A stretch of DNA of 64,000 bases from Blautia wexlerae DSM 19850 (GCF_025148125.1 NZ_CP102267.1:2738501-2802500); one strand, 5' to 3'. Shown: positions 7,690 through 17,644, numbered from the stretch's first letter. Program-made: numbers and translations. Notes: a model not told the origin generated them from the letters alone.

Positions 7690-10600
7690 ACCTCCAATTC
7701 GTGATTTTTTGATTTTGCCGCTTTTTTCTGTGCGGTCTTTTCTTTGTCTGCTCTAAGCTGCGCCCGGATAGAGGGCTTCTTTTCCATTTTCACCGCTTTG
7801 CCGCGTTCCTTGTCAGCCTTGACAGCTTCCGCAAGGTCAACAAGGGAAATGGTTTCTCCTGCCTTTACCTTTGCTTCCAGTTCTGCGGTGGTCGGGGTGT
7901 TGTTTATCTGTCCGTCAATCATATTGTAGTTTTGTTCGGTGGTCTGCTCGGCAGCTTTCAGATAGTTTTCCGGCTGAACGGGAACAGCAAAAGCCCTTGT
8001 ACCGTTCCCCATAATCAGATATTTTCCGTCGTCGGACTGGTGGTGCAATCCATATCCGGCAGCTTCCATTTGCTCGCGGCTCATGGCGGTTACATAGAAA
8101 GTCCCCCTCGGTGTTTTGATTGTTTCGCCTGTTTCCAAGTCGTCGGGAATGAGGGCTTTTTCCTGTTCCTTGAAAAATTCCGGCACGTCCTTATAACCAA
8201 AGCTGTCTACATAGTGGGCGGTGTCCTGCCCGTTCTGATGAAGTACCACCACGTCGGAAACGGAAAGGCTGTGTCCCTTAAAATCTTTCGGGTGGTCGAT
8301 ATTGAACCGGGTGTAAATATCTTCAAGGGAAGTCCCCGGCGTAAGCTCTGCGGAATAGACAAGGGCATAGTTTTTTGGGTCTACCCTGTGTCCTGTGGCA
8401 ATCAGACGGTCGTAAGGCTCAAAACGCAAGTCCCTTGTTTCGTCCCCGCCCCTTATCTGATAAATGGAAAAAGTGTCTTTATCTTGTGGGGCTTTCTGTT
8501 CCGGCTGCTCCTGTGCGGGTTGTTCCTGTGCAGCTACCTTTTGCTGCCGGATATGCGCCCGCTGTATCTCGGTCGGCTTTTCCCCGGTAAGGGGTGCAAT
8601 GGCTTTCACATAATCAGCCGCATAATAGGCGTTACTGGTAAGCTGCCGCTGCCATGCCCCTGCTTTTGGCGACCAACGGAAGCCGTTACTTTTTAAGGCT
8701 TCCCGCGTGGCTTCGTCCGGCTTATCCTCAAAGAAGATTTGCAGTCGGTTCGCTTCGGTGTTTGCTTCCACCTTGCCGCCGTCAAATTCCCAACCCACAA
8801 AACCGATTTCTTTTTGCTGTGAAAGGGATTTGATACGGTCTTTCACGCGCCGGATTTCTGCGCTGTTGTTGGATAACGCCCAAGTCGCAAAGGGCTTGTC
8901 CTCCAAATGCCAACTACTCGCCATGTCTGCTTTCAGTTTTTCCAGTTCCTCCGGCGGTAAATGCGGGCAGCCGTTAAGGGTCTTATGCTTGCGGTAATAG
9001 GCGTTTACGGCTTTCATGGTTTCCTGTGATTTTTCAAGGCTTTCCAGTTTCTTTTCTAATTTCTGTACTGCCTGCGGGTCGTCTGCGCTGATACCGCCCA
9101 TGCCAGTGCTGCGGATTTTATCAAGAAGCCCTTGTATGTCCTGCCATTCCCGATAATTGCTGTCGCGGGCTGCGTTCTGCTTTTCTTTCTTCCTTGTGGG
9201 AAAGTTAGAGCCGCCCGCAATCAGGATAGAGGGAACACGCGCGTCAATCTCATAGCCTTTGTTCATGTTCGCCGCCAGTTTCCGGGCGTAGGTGTCAAGC
9301 AGGCTGTCGATTTTCTCATGGTACATCGGGTCTACCCGCTGTTTCTGCCGTTCTGCAAGCTGTACGGCTTCATCTACATAATGCCTGTATTCAGCCGTCG
9401 CGCTGCCTTGCTTATAATCGGAAAAGCTGTTCATATCCTTTGCACGTTTGGCGGCAGCTTCATTGATAGTGTAATAAGGGGCGGGTGCAGCCTGTTCCGG
9501 CTGTGCTTCTTTTTCCTGTACTGTGGCTGTTTCTTCGGGAAGCTCCGGCGCGTCTGCTTCTGCTTCGGGCTGTTTGGCAGCTTCCTGTGCGGGCTGCGCC
9601 TGTTCGGTGGTCTGTTCCTTATCCTGTGCCTTTTGGATTTCTGCAAAATGCCCGTCTATGGTATCAATCAGCTTTGCGGCGGTGCTGCGGATTGTTTCAA
9701 GAGAGCCTTTCAATTCTGCAAGTTCTTTTCCGCTACTCCACCCGGCGATATACCCAAAAGAATAGTCCGACGTATCAAGCCCGTAATGTTGGCAGACCGC
9801 ATAGGCGACGCTTTCTGCCTGTACCTCGCGGGTGCGGCGGTCGGGGCGTTCCGGCGCGTCTTTGTCTGTGTCATGGAGTGTCGCATGGGCGATTTCATGG
9901 ATTGCGGTCTTGATATTCTGCAATTCGTCCATACCCTCATTGATGATGATACGCTTTTCCTCATAATTGCAGCGTCCTTTTGCGCCGCCGCTTAGTGCTT
10001 CAAATCCCATAGCAAAGGGGGAAGTCTTTTCAAGGGCAGCGAAAAAATCCTTGTATTGTTCCACGTTGCCCGTCAGCTCATAGGTAAGGGCAGGAAGCTC
10101 CTTTCCCTCGGTCTGTGAAATATCAAAGACAGATACTACACGAAAGGCGGGTATCTTGATTTCCTTTTCCTCGGTAACAGGTTTCCCCTCCTTATCGAAA
10201 ACAGACTTTTGGGTGTCCGGGTCGATTTTTTCCACCTGTTTCTTGACGGTAAACGGGGACGGCGCAAGTATCTTGATAGCTTTTTCTCCGGGCTTTACAT
10301 GGCGGTCAAATTCCTTTTCCCATTGCTTATAGCCTTTCACAAGATTGCCGCCTTGCATGGCGATAAGGATTGTATTGTTAAAGCTGTAATTGTGAAACTT
10401 TGACATGGTACGCAGATAATCGGCGTAGCGGTCGCTTTCATAAATCCCCAAAATGCCCTGTTCCAGTCGGTCGGTAATCTCTTTCATTTTATCGGCGGGC
10501 TTTTCAGAAGATAGGATAATCGGGAGAACCGGGGGCTGCTCTGTGGCAAATGCAGGCTGTGCGGCAGCAGCGTCAAGGTCTGCCTGTTCCTTTTCCTGTA

Positions 10601-11711
10601 CTGGCGGCTGCGGCGTTACCCGGTATTCCTCCGGCACGTCCCGCCCGTCGTACCACTGTGTAAAGGTGTTGCGGTTGTTGTAGATATAGCCCTGCTCGGT
10701 AAATCTGCCCCCGTCATTCATAGCAGCGTCCCGCCCGTATTCCTCATACATGAAATATTTTTTTGCTTCTTCGGGCAGCTCCAACTCGTCCAGTTCTTCA
10801 ATCAGATAATGCCCGTAATCTTCCTCACTCTGTACGGACGGATAAAGCCAGTAACAATCAAGGTTTTGTGCAAGGTTGATGATGTCCTGCAAATTCCTTG
10901 TATGGTCGCCGTATGCCATAGCTGCGACAAATTTTTCCCGGTCGTCGTCAAACTGCATTTTCAAAAGTTCGCCCAAATAGTTCAACTCGTCAAGGCTTTC
11001 AAGCTCTGTCAATTTCCCTGCCAGTCCCGCAATAGAGGACTGGTATTCTGTGATATGTAGCTCCCCGTAGTTTTTGCCGTCTATCCCGATACGGTCAAAG
11101 ATTTCTTTCAAATGCTCGGCAGTCGTGGGGAATGATACCCATTCGCCCGCAGGTCTGCCCTCGGTGTACTTCCCAAGATTAGAAAGATACCCGCTTAAAA
11201 TCGTTTCTTCCATGCGTTCACTCCTTTCGTTTTCAATCATGCGGTGCATAAGCTCGTAGTCCTCCATGCTCATGCTCCCGTCAAATAGATAGGGGTCGGG
11301 TTCTTCGCCGTCCCGGTAGGCTTTTTCAGAAAAAGGCAGCCCCGCAGCGTGGGCGGCGGCTCTTGCTTCCTCGATAAGCTCCGGCGGCAGCCTGTCGTCG
11401 TGGGCTTCGATAAATTCCCCGATATTGCTATATCCGTTTTCGTAGTGGCGACGCACCCCGGCGGTTAGTTCGTCAAGGTTCCTATCCTCGCCAAGATAGC
11501 CGGAATAATACCCGTTTACCACAACGGCGGCAGGGTCAGCCTGCTTGATTTCTTCCATGCGGCTTCTGTCCTCCGGGTAGAGGTAGTCGCCCATTTCAAG
11601 GTGGAAATATTCAGCGTTCCAAGAACGTCCCATTTTCCAAAACGCCACCCAAGCGATACCGTCCCGTAATTCTTCTTGATAGTCCTTTACGGTGTCCCGT
11701 AAACTTGCCAT
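7686..11711 (-). CDS. Large multidomain ArdC/LtrC-like antirestriction-type protein
   Basis: The protein has 1,341 residues from ATG 11,711 (AAGGAGGTTACAC site); six upstream codons lack one. The N-terminal 370 residues contain ArdA-like acidic repeats (YLGEDRNLDELTAG, HITEYQSSIAGLAGKL). The next part is an ArdC N-terminal ssDNA-binding domain followed by a zincin motif HEIAHATLH. Then come low-complexity Gln/Glu/Ala linkers and a YodL-like domain (SIYQIRGGDETRDLRF...). A DUF4316-like C-terminus with basic tail ends it. Such proteins travel with the transferred strand and blunt restriction in recipients. Last large gene of the transfer operon. Confidence 0.88.
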   Translation of the reverse strand: MASLRDTVKDYQEELRDGIAWVAFWKMGRSWNAEYFHLEMGDYLYPEDRSRMEEIKQADPAAVVVNGYYSGYLGEDRNLDELTAGVRRHYENGYSNIGEFIEAHDDRLPPELIEEARAAAHAAGLPFSEKAYRDGEEPDPYLFDGSMSMEDYELMHRMIENERSERMEETILSGYLSNLGKYTEGRPAGEWVSFPTTAEHLKEIFDRIGIDGKNYGELHITEYQSSIAGLAGKLTELESLDELNYLGELLKMQFDDDREKFVAAMAYGDHTRNLQDIINLAQNLDCYWLYPSVQSEEDYGHYLIEELDELELPEEAKKYFMYEEYGRDAAMNDGGRFTEQGYIYNNRNTFTQWYDGRDVPEEYRVTPQPPVQEKEQADLDAAAAQPAFATEQPPVLPIILSSEKPADKMKEITDRLEQGILGIYESDRYADYLRTMSKFHNYSFNNTILIAMQGGNLVKGYKQWEKEFDRHVKPGEKAIKILAPSPFTVKKQVEKIDPDTQKSVFDKEGKPVTEEKEIKIPAFRVVSVFDISQTEGKELPALTYELTGNVEQYKDFFAALEKTSPFAMGFEALSGGAKGRCNYEEKRIIINEGMDELQNIKTAIHEIAHATLHDTDKDAPERPDRRTREVQAESVAYAVCQHYGLDTSDYSFGYIAGWSSGKELAELKGSLETIRSTAAKLIDTIDGHFAEIQKAQDKEQTTEQAQPAQEAAKQPEAEADAPELPEETATVQEKEAQPEQAAPAPYYTINEAAAKRAKDMNSFSDYKQGSATAEYRHYVDEAVQLAERQKQRVDPMYHEKIDSLLDTYARKLAANMNKGYEIDARVPSILIAGGSNFPTRKKEKQNAARDSNYREWQDIQGLLDKIRSTGMGGISADDPQAVQKLEKKLESLEKSQETMKAVNAYYRKHKTLNGCPHLPPEELEKLKADMASSWHLEDKPFATWALSNNSAEIRRVKDRIKSLSQQKEIGFVGWEFDGGKVEANTEANRLQIFFEDKPDEATREALKSNGFRWSPKAGAWQRQLTSNAYYAADYVKAIAPLTGEKPTEIQRAHIRQQKVAAQEQPAQEQPEQKAPQDKDTFSIYQIRGGDETRDLRFEPYDRLIATGHRVDPKNYALVYSAELTPGTSLEDIYTRFNIDHPKDFKGHSLSVSDVVVLHQNGQDTAHYVDSFGYKDVPEFFKEQEKALIPDDLETGETIKTPRGTFYVTAMSREQMEAAGYGLHHQSDDGKYLIMGNGTRAFAVPVQPENYLKAAEQTTEQNYNMIDGQINNTPTTAELEAKVKAGETISLVDLAEAVKADKERGKAVKMEKKPSIRAQLRADKEKTAQKKAAKSKNHELEV

Positions 11712-11847
11712 GTGTAACCTCCTTTCCAAACGGCAGCGCGGACGCTGTATGTTCCGGTTTCATCATTCAGTACCCCGCGCCCGCGTTTTTGCCAAAGAGT
11801 TTAGATATTTTTTCAAGATTTCAGAGGGTAAAACCCTCTACAAAACA

Positions 11848-11946
11848 GAGGGTTTGGGACACTTCCCAACAAGCAAAAATCCCCGCCGTTCTCGGTAGAG
11901 AAAGCAGGGATTTTACGGAAAAGGGTACTCTTTTCCTATGCTTGCT
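11848..11946 (-). repeat. 99-bp inverted duplicate, copy 2
   Basis: Read on the minus strand, its 33-base and 29-base blocks are identical to those of 4,926-5,024 and separated by the same 37 bases of unrelated sequence. It lies between topB and the ArdC-like gene. It may be a second origin-like site or a shared protein-binding site. Confidence 0.6.
11876..11914 (-). terminator. Terminator after topB, inside the duplicated site
   Basis: An 8-bp outer stem (AAAATCCC with GGGATTTT) and an inner CTC...GAG pairing are followed by T's on the minus strand. It forms the variable centre of the repeat copy. Confidence 0.55.
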
Positions 11947-11952
11947 ATTCAG

Positions 11953-14043
11953 TTATTTCTTCTTCGACAGTTCAATGCGGTAGTTGATGTATTTTCCGCC
12001 CGTATCAGCTAATACGATAGTTCCGTCATAGGTTTTGCCCGTCTTTGGGGAATAGAGCTTTTTCACATTTACCTTGCCGGATTGTAAGAGTGCAGCGGCA
12101 ATCTTCGGGGTAAAGGTTACTTTTCGTTCTTCAAAGAAACGGTCATTTTTCCACATGGTAAAGATACATTCCTTGTTGCTGCAATAGTAATTCTTCTTGC
12201 CCTCATAGACAGGAGAACCGCAGCGGGGGCAGCTTCCCAATGCTTCCCGTTCCGGCTTGAACATCTGCGCTTTATCATCAGAAAGAAACGGATAGGTCTT
12301 TACCAGTTCCCGTGCCATATCCTCGATACCCTCCATAAATGCGGCGGGGTCTGCCTTGCCTTTTGCAATCTGCGTCAGATTGTTTTCCCATTCTGCGGTA
12401 AGCTGCGGGCTTGTCAAGGTGTTCGGCAGGACGCACACAAGGTTGATACCGTCTTTTGTGGGAAGTAGCTGCTTGCCTTTTCGCTCCACAAAGCCGCCCT
12501 TTACCAGTTTTTCAATGACAGCGGCGCGGGTGGCGGGCGTTCCAAGCCCTTTGCGTTCTGCGTCCGGGTCGGTGTCCTCACTTCCGGCGCGCTCCATAGC
12601 AGAGAGCAGCGACGCTTCGTTGTGAGGTTTTGGCGGTGTTGTGTCATGCTCCGTTACCTTTGCCGTCGGATTTTCAAAGGTCTGTCCCTCGGTAAACTGT
12701 GGCAGGGTATTTTCTGTGTCGCTGTCTGCGTCGTCCGTTTCGGGTTTGTTCTTTAAGGCTGCCCTGTATCTTCGGTCAATCTCTTTCCACCCGTCAGACA
12801 GTACCGTTTTTCCCCTTGCGGTAAAAGACTGTCCGGCACATTCAAAAACTGCTGTAACCGCTTCAAAGGTATGCGGTGCAGCGGTCGCCATAAATAGACG
12901 CACCCCGGCAAGGGTAAGGATATTTTTTTCACTTTCCGGCAGCGCGGCAAGGTCGGTCTTTGCAAGCTCCATAGTCGGGATAATAGCATGGTGGTCTGAT
13001 ACCTTTTTACTGTTCAGCACCTTTCCAAGCTCCGGCGTGAAGTCTTTTCCCGCCATAAAAGGAAATTTCCCACAAAGCAGCTTGATAATGCCCGCCGCTG
13101 TGTCGCCCATGTCGTCAGTAAGATAACTGCTGTCTGTTCTCGGATAAGTAAGAAGTCTTTTTTCATACAGGGCTTGTGCAAGGTCAAGGGTCTGCTTTGC
13201 CGTATATCCGAACAGGCGGTTTGCTTCCCTCTGTAAAGAAGTAAGGTCAAAGAGCTTCGGCGGGGCTACGGTCTTTTTCTCTTTCACAAGGGAAGTGCAG
13301 ACTGCTTTTGACGCTTCGCAAGCAGCTTTCAGCCTGTCAGCTTCGGAACGGTCAGACAGTTTTTCACTTGCAGCTTCCGCGTCGGATAAGGTAAGGCGCA
13401 CATGGTAGTATTTTTCTTTCTTGAAAGTGGTAATCGCTGCGTCCCGGTCAACAAGCATTTTTAAGGTCGGGGTCTGTACGCGCCCCACGTTCAAGGTATG
13501 ATTGTAAAGGACAGAGAAAAGGCGGGTGGCATTGATACCAATTAACCAGTCAGCCTTTGCCCTGCATAATGCGGAAGCAAAGAGCGCGTCGTATTCCTCG
13601 CCGTTCTTCAGACGGGAAAAGCCCTCTTTGATTGCGCTGTCCTCCATAGAAGAAATCCAAAGGCGGCGCATAGGTTTCTTGCAGCCCGCCATTTCATAGA
13701 CAAAACGGAAAATGAGTTCTCCCTCGCGCCCTGCGTCGCAGGCATTGACGACTTCGGAAACATCTGCCCGGTTCATAAGCTCCTTTAGGGTTTTGAATTG
13801 CTTTTCCTTGTCAGCCGAAACGGTGTACTTCCATTCCTGCGGCAAAATCGGTAAGCTGTCATAGCTCCACTTTTTATACTGCTCCCCGTAGGCGGCGGCT
13901 TCGGAAAGCCCTACCAAATGTCCCACGCACCAAGAAATGATATAGCCGCTTCCTGTGAGAAATCCGTCTTTCTTTTCCTTTGCCCCAAGTACGGCAGCGA
14001 TTGTCTGTGCCACACTGGGCTTTTCTGCGATAACTAAAATCAA
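11953..14043 (-). CDS. topB: Type IA DNA topoisomerase III of the ICE
   Basis: The protein has 696 residues from a TTG start at 14,043, placed by an AAAGGAGGA site nine bases upstream; the usual MILVIAEKPSVAQ start fits. The Toprim domain has NACDAGREGELIF, the catalytic tyrosine is in TYPRTDSSYL, and a C-terminal zinc finger has CPRCGSPVYEG...CSNKEC. It relaxes or decatenates single-strand-containing DNA and is a standard gene of Tn1549-like transfer modules. Length is normal and no damage is seen. Confidence 0.93.
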   Translation of the reverse strand: MILVIAEKPSVAQTIAAVLGAKEKKDGFLTGSGYIISWCVGHLVGLSEAAAYGEQYKKWSYDSLPILPQEWKYTVSADKEKQFKTLKELMNRADVSEVVNACDAGREGELIFRFVYEMAGCKKPMRRLWISSMEDSAIKEGFSRLKNGEEYDALFASALCRAKADWLIGINATRLFSVLYNHTLNVGRVQTPTLKMLVDRDAAITTFKKEKYYHVRLTLSDAEAASEKLSDRSEADRLKAACEASKAVCTSLVKEKKTVAPPKLFDLTSLQREANRLFGYTAKQTLDLAQALYEKRLLTYPRTDSSYLTDDMGDTAAGIIKLLCGKFPFMAGKDFTPELGKVLNSKKVSDHHAIIPTMELAKTDLAALPESEKNILTLAGVRLFMATAAPHTFEAVTAVFECAGQSFTARGKTVLSDGWKEIDRRYRAALKNKPETDDADSDTENTLPQFTEGQTFENPTAKVTEHDTTPPKPHNEASLLSAMERAGSEDTDPDAERKGLGTPATRAAVIEKLVKGGFVERKGKQLLPTKDGINLVCVLPNTLTSPQLTAEWENNLTQIAKGKADPAAFMEGIEDMARELVKTYPFLSDDKAQMFKPEREALGSCPRCGSPVYEGKKNYYCSNKECIFTMWKNDRFFEERKVTFTPKIAAALLQSGKVNVKKLYSPKTGKTYDGTIVLADTGGKYINYRIELSKKK

Positions 14044-14157
14044 ATAAAAATCCTCCTTTCGGGTAAAAGAAAAGAGCAACCGATTTTTCGATTGCTCCTA
14101 AGTGATTGTATAAAATTGTGCGATATGAAATATAAAAATAATTTGACAAACTGAAAA

Positions 14158-14406
14158 TCACTTAACAATATGTGCTGTAATGATTGTATAGCTATATGAA
14201 TTGATAGTAATTTTGATATTTTCAACCTCGCAATACCAATTTTTACCCTGTTTGTATATATTGCAATTTTTATCTAATACCTTATTTTTGCAATACTCAA
14301 CAACATCTGCTGTATCTATTTTTAGGTTTCTTTTAATTCTATCAACTCCCATTTCGGTTGTATGAATTTTATCAATATTATCAAGCAATATCTTTTTATC
14401 TTCCAT
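14158..14406 (-). CDS. DUF3781-like small protein
   Basis: An 82-residue protein, EDKKILLDNIDKIHTTEMGV...VEYCKNKVLD...ITINSYSYTIITAHIVK, has the DUF3781 pattern (N-terminal helix pair, C-terminal beta hairpin). The gene is clearly more AT-rich than the flanking transfer genes, so it is probably a later insertion between topB and the next small gene. Function unknown. Confidence 0.7.
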   Translation of the reverse strand: MEDKKILLDNIDKIHTTEMGVDRIKRNLKIDTADVVEYCKNKVLDKNCNIYKQGKNWYCEVENIKITINSYSYTIITAHIVK

Positions 14407-14498
14407 TCTTTCTTTTCCTCAACTTCAAGTTTGTTTGTCTCTGTCATTTCCTATGGTTGGAACAATTATATCATATTCCATATCGCAAGTACATCTTT

Positions 14499-14684
14499 TT
14501 ATCGTTCGGTCTGTCGTTTATTTTCCAGTTTTCTCATACAGTACCCCACACAAGGGGACTGCCCCTTGTAAGGGCAGCCCGCGCAACGTGGGGAAGAAAG
14601 CTCCGGCGGGGATTTTTCACGTTTGCCATAGTCCGGTTTCTGTATCATCATCTTTTCAAAGGGATTGTCGGTAAACAGGGTCAT
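14499..14684 (-). CDS. Small conserved Cys-containing ICE protein
   Basis: A 61-residue protein begins TLFTDNPFEKMMIQKP and has a CAGCPYKGQSPCVGYC cluster that could bind a metal. It recurs in Tn1549-like modules after the DUF4366 gene. It is coupled to that gene by an ATGA overlap. Role unknown. Confidence 0.7.
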   Translation of the reverse strand: MTLFTDNPFEKMMIQKPDYGKREKSPPELSSPRCAGCPYKGQSPCVGYCMRKLENKRQTER

Positions 14685-15406
14685 AGGGCTTCTTCCTCCG
14701 TTTCTTCCTCTTTGGAAACTTCCCCGGTATTTGCTTCCGGCTCGTCCTCGTCGTAGTCCTCAAAGTCAAAATCTTCAAGGTCAGTGTTCCCTTTCACGTT
14801 CTGCTTCGGTTTTACAAACTTAAAGTAGTAGAACGCCGCGCCGCCACCAAGCAGCACAAAGAGGACTAAGGCAAGTACCGCGCCGGGATTGCCGCCTTTT
14901 TCTTTGGGTTCTTCCGGCTGCTCGGTTGGGGTTGGGGTGGGTTCTTTGCCTGTGCAGCCTGTCAAGGTAGTTGCACATACCGGGCAGGACGTATTTACCT
15001 TTCCGGCTTCACATTTTTCCGTACAGTTGCAGACTTCCGGCTTTTTCGTGGCTTCCCCGGTTTCGGTCAGTGCCATAAGGTCGGCTTCGTCCACTTGATT
15101 AAGGAAATGTACGGTCTGTTCCCCCTCGGCTGCCCGGTCAATGAGGATATAGAAATAATTGCCGCCTTTGGTGGTAACAGTGATAAGCTGCTTATTGCCG
15201 CCGAAATCGTCTACCAGTGTTGCGTTGCCCTTTGGGGTAAGGGGCGGCGTTTCCGGTTCTTCCACAACAACATTGCTGTCGTTGGTCGCGTCCTCTGTGG
15301 GTGGCTCTGCGGCTGTCCCCTGTGCATAGGCAGGGACAGAAAAACCGCCCATAAGGATAAGGGCGGCACAAAGGGCAGTCATGGTCTGTTTGAATTTATT
15401 CTTCAT
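14681..15406 (-). CDS. DUF4366-type secreted/membrane-anchored transfer protein
   Basis: The protein has 241 residues from ATG 15,406 (AGGAGG at good spacing; Met18 of the longer frame is too close). It has a signal peptide (about 1-29, ending PAYA). An extracellular domain follows with ITVTTKGGNYFYILIDRAAEGEQTVHFLNQVDEADL. Next are a Cys-rich knot (CNCTEKCEAGKVNTSCPVC) and a Pro/Thr linker. The C-terminus is one membrane span and an acidic cytoplasmic tail. It is surface-exposed and probably part of the mating channel or its contact site; this is inferred from the operon. Confidence 0.85.
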   Translation of the reverse strand: MKNKFKQTMTALCAALILMGGFSVPAYAQGTAAEPPTEDATNDSNVVVEEPETPPLTPKGNATLVDDFGGNKQLITVTTKGGNYFYILIDRAAEGEQTVHFLNQVDEADLMALTETGEATKKPEVCNCTEKCEAGKVNTSCPVCATTLTGCTGKEPTPTPTEQPEEPKEKGGNPGAVLALVLFVLLGGGAAFYYFKFVKPKQNVKGNTDLEDFDFEDYDEDEPEANTGEVSKEEETEEEAL

Positions 15407-15668
15407 CTGCATTGTCCTCCTGTTCTTCGTAGTCTGCGGCTTCATCAGAAGCAGGGGCGGCACTCATGCCGGGGATAGTATCGCCTTTGAGCATGGCATT
15501 CAGTTCCTGTGGGGTCATACGCATAGCGCGTACAAGCTGCACGATTTCAAGGTTTTCCGCTTCGGTTTTCTGCGCTTCCAAGCCTTTTAGCTTGTTCTGA
15601 TACTCTGTGATTTTCTCGCGGGTCTTTGCGATTTCCTTATTGATACGGTCAATTTTGTTGTTTGCCAT
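15396..15668 (-). CDS. DUF4315-type coiled-coil protein
   Basis: The protein has 90 residues from ATG 15,668 (AAAGGAGA site). The first 55 residues are a heptad-like coiled coil (INKEIAKTREKITEYQNKLKGLEAQKTEAENLE). A short PQELNAMLKG motif and an acidic tail follow. It overlaps the DUF4366 gene. It is a regular partner of the CHAP and DUF4366 genes in these ICEs, and probably a structural accessory of the channel. Confidence 0.82.
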   Translation of the reverse strand: MANNKIDRINKEIAKTREKITEYQNKLKGLEAQKTEAENLEIVQLVRAMRMTPQELNAMLKGDTIPGMSAAPASDEAADYEEQEDNADEE

Positions 15669-15700
15669 AAAGTAAATTCTCCTTTCTTTTTGGGGCTGTG

Positions 15701-17644
15701 TTACCAGTTCATCAGCCCGTAACCTTTGATACATTGATAGTTGAGGTCGTAGCTCTTAATCTTGCAGGCGTCGCCGGAATTGCCCTCAACGGTATAGACG
15801 CGGCTTCCGTCCCTGCCAAGCACAAGCCCCACATGGTCGGCAACGCCGTCTAAATCCCAGTCGAAAAAGATAGCGTCGCCCGGTGCGATATTCTCATAGC
15901 CCCGCGCGCCCCATTGTCCCCTTGACTGGAACCAAGGGACACCCTGCCATTCGCAGCCTGCAAAGCGGGGTTCGCTTTTTCCGGCTTGATTGTAGCACCA
16001 AGACACAAAGCAGGCGCACCATTCCACCCGGCTGTTAAAGCCGTACCAACTCCAATAGGGGTAGCCGCCTACATTTCCCACTTGCTGTTTTGCAAGCTCC
16101 ATAAGTTCCGGGTTTCCGGGACGTGTGCCGTTTACAAACTCCACACCGCTTAAATCCTCAGACGGGCTGCCGTCGGGAGAGCCGCCGCCAAAAATCAACG
16201 GTTTGTTGCCCTGTGTCTGTAAGTACACCTTGAACATTTCAAACTGCTGTGAGTTCAGCAGTTCTTCCGCAAGGGAAGCAATCGGCTTGTTTGTCAGCTT
16301 CACGTTCAAGATACGGTATTCGTATTCTTCCTCGTTGCCCTCCTCGTCGGTGGTGGTGCGTATCTCGATTTCTTCCGTCAGCGTCAAGGTGTACTGTAAG
16401 CCGAACAGCCGCTTTAGCTCTGCCTGTGCGCTCTGCGGGGTGTAGCTCTGTAAAAGGGCAGTCAGATAAGACGCAAGCTCATGTGGGTTATGCCCGATAG
16501 TGTCAAGGTCATAACGGTATTCATCATAGCCGGGGTGGGTGCTTTCGATATTGTCAATTTCCTGTTGCAGCTCATTTTCCATTGCAGCATAGCTCTGTTC
16601 CGCTGCCACAAGGTCGCTGTCCTCAGACGTGTAGGAAGTCCCTAACACGCTGTTCATGCTGCCGAAAAACATTGCACCGCAGGAGGAAAGCCCTACCGAT
16701 ACCATGATGAACAGAAGCAGCGCAGCGATAGCGATTATCACGCCTGCCGGGTGTCGCCCGGCAAAGGCAGCCGCTTCCTTTGCTGCTGTCTGGGACGCTC
16801 CGGCGGCTGCTTTGGCGGTAGCTGCGCCGCCTTTCTTTACCGTCTTTGCATACTGGCGTTTGATTTTCTGTTTCTGCATGAACCGGGAAAAGGGATTGCT
16901 TGTAAGCTGCGGGTTTTCCTGCAAGGCTTTGTGATACTGGAAGTTCACATTCGCCTTGAACGCTGCCTTTTCTGCCTTTGCGACTTCCCGGTAGGGTTTC
17001 AGCTTATGGCTACGGTAGCCCTGTTTTAGTTTCCGCGTCCCGTACCTTGCGCCACGCTCGGCAAGTTCCTCCGATTTGTGCGCGCCCTCCACGCCGGAAT
17101 TGTCTTTCTCGACGCTGTGGATTTTGTTGTGAACAAAAATACCCGCTTCCTGCGCGGGGCGGGATAACGGGTTATTATGGGGTTTGCCGCCGGGTATGGG
17201 CTTTTCCTGTTCTTCAAAGTGCAGGCGCGTCTTTGCCTTTCCGGTGGCTTCCTCAAAGGTGCGCTCTTTTACAAGTTTCTTTTGTTTGGGGAGAGCTGCC
17301 TTTGCTTCGTCCAGTTTGTCGGCTGCTTTTTCTGATTTTTTGATGTAAGTTTCCAGTTCCGGCGTTGCCCGTTCCTCGTCGGTAAACTGCAAGCGGGAAG
17401 TGGAAGTACGCAAAACGGTAGCTTCCTGCGCTTTCTTGACTGCCTTTTTGCTTGCCTTTCGGGTATGGGCTGCGTCAAGGTGTTCCATGACGCGCTCTGC
17501 GGTAGCGGTGTCCGGCTGTGAAAAGTTGCTGTCTGCTTCCCGGCTGCTGATACGCTCGGCGGTCTGCTGTGTTTCGTTGACTTCCACCGCACCGTCGCGG
17601 GTCATTTTCTGTGTGATTTTATCGCGTGGTTTTAACTGTTTCAT
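15701..17644 (-). CDS. Membrane-anchored CHAP peptidoglycan hydrolase of the conjugation machine
   Basis: The 647 residues begin with a long basic N-terminal region (about 1-290, Lys/Arg/Ala-rich). One membrane span (about 300-322, AGVIIAIAALLLFIMVSVGL) and an extracellular stalk with a lysozyme-like segment follow. The C-terminal CHAP domain has catalytic Cys in WCACFVSWC and His in VADHVGLVLG. It opens the cell wall for the mating channel, like VirB1-type hydrolases. It is coupled to virB4 by an ATGA overlap. The sequence looks intact. Confidence 0.88.
   Translation of the reverse strand: MKQLKPRDKITQKMTRDGAVEVNETQQTAERISSREADSNFSQPDTATAERVMEHLDAAHTRKASKKAVKKAQEATVLRTSTSRLQFTDEERATPELETYIKKSEKAADKLDEAKAALPKQKKLVKERTFEEATGKAKTRLHFEEQEKPIPGGKPHNNPLSRPAQEAGIFVHNKIHSVEKDNSGVEGAHKSEELAERGARYGTRKLKQGYRSHKLKPYREVAKAEKAAFKANVNFQYHKALQENPQLTSNPFSRFMQKQKIKRQYAKTVKKGGAATAKAAAGASQTAAKEAAAFAGRHPAGVIIAIAALLLFIMVSVGLSSCGAMFFGSMNSVLGTSYTSEDSDLVAAEQSYAAMENELQQEIDNIESTHPGYDEYRYDLDTIGHNPHELASYLTALLQSYTPQSAQAELKRLFGLQYTLTLTEEIEIRTTTDEEGNEEEYEYRILNVKLTNKPIASLAEELLNSQQFEMFKVYLQTQGNKPLIFGGGSPDGSPSEDLSGVEFVNGTRPGNPELMELAKQQVGNVGGYPYWSWYGFNSRVEWCACFVSWCYNQAGKSEPRFAGCEWQGVPWFQSRGQWGARGYENIAPGDAIFFDWDLDGVADHVGLVLGRDGSRVYTVEGNSGDACKIKSYDLNYQCIKGYGLMNW

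Noticed and set aside
9132..9995. Plus-strand frame of 287 codons
   Set aside because: Antisense to the ArdC-like gene in GC-rich sequence; composition is that of a shadow frame (Phe/Cys/Leu-rich).
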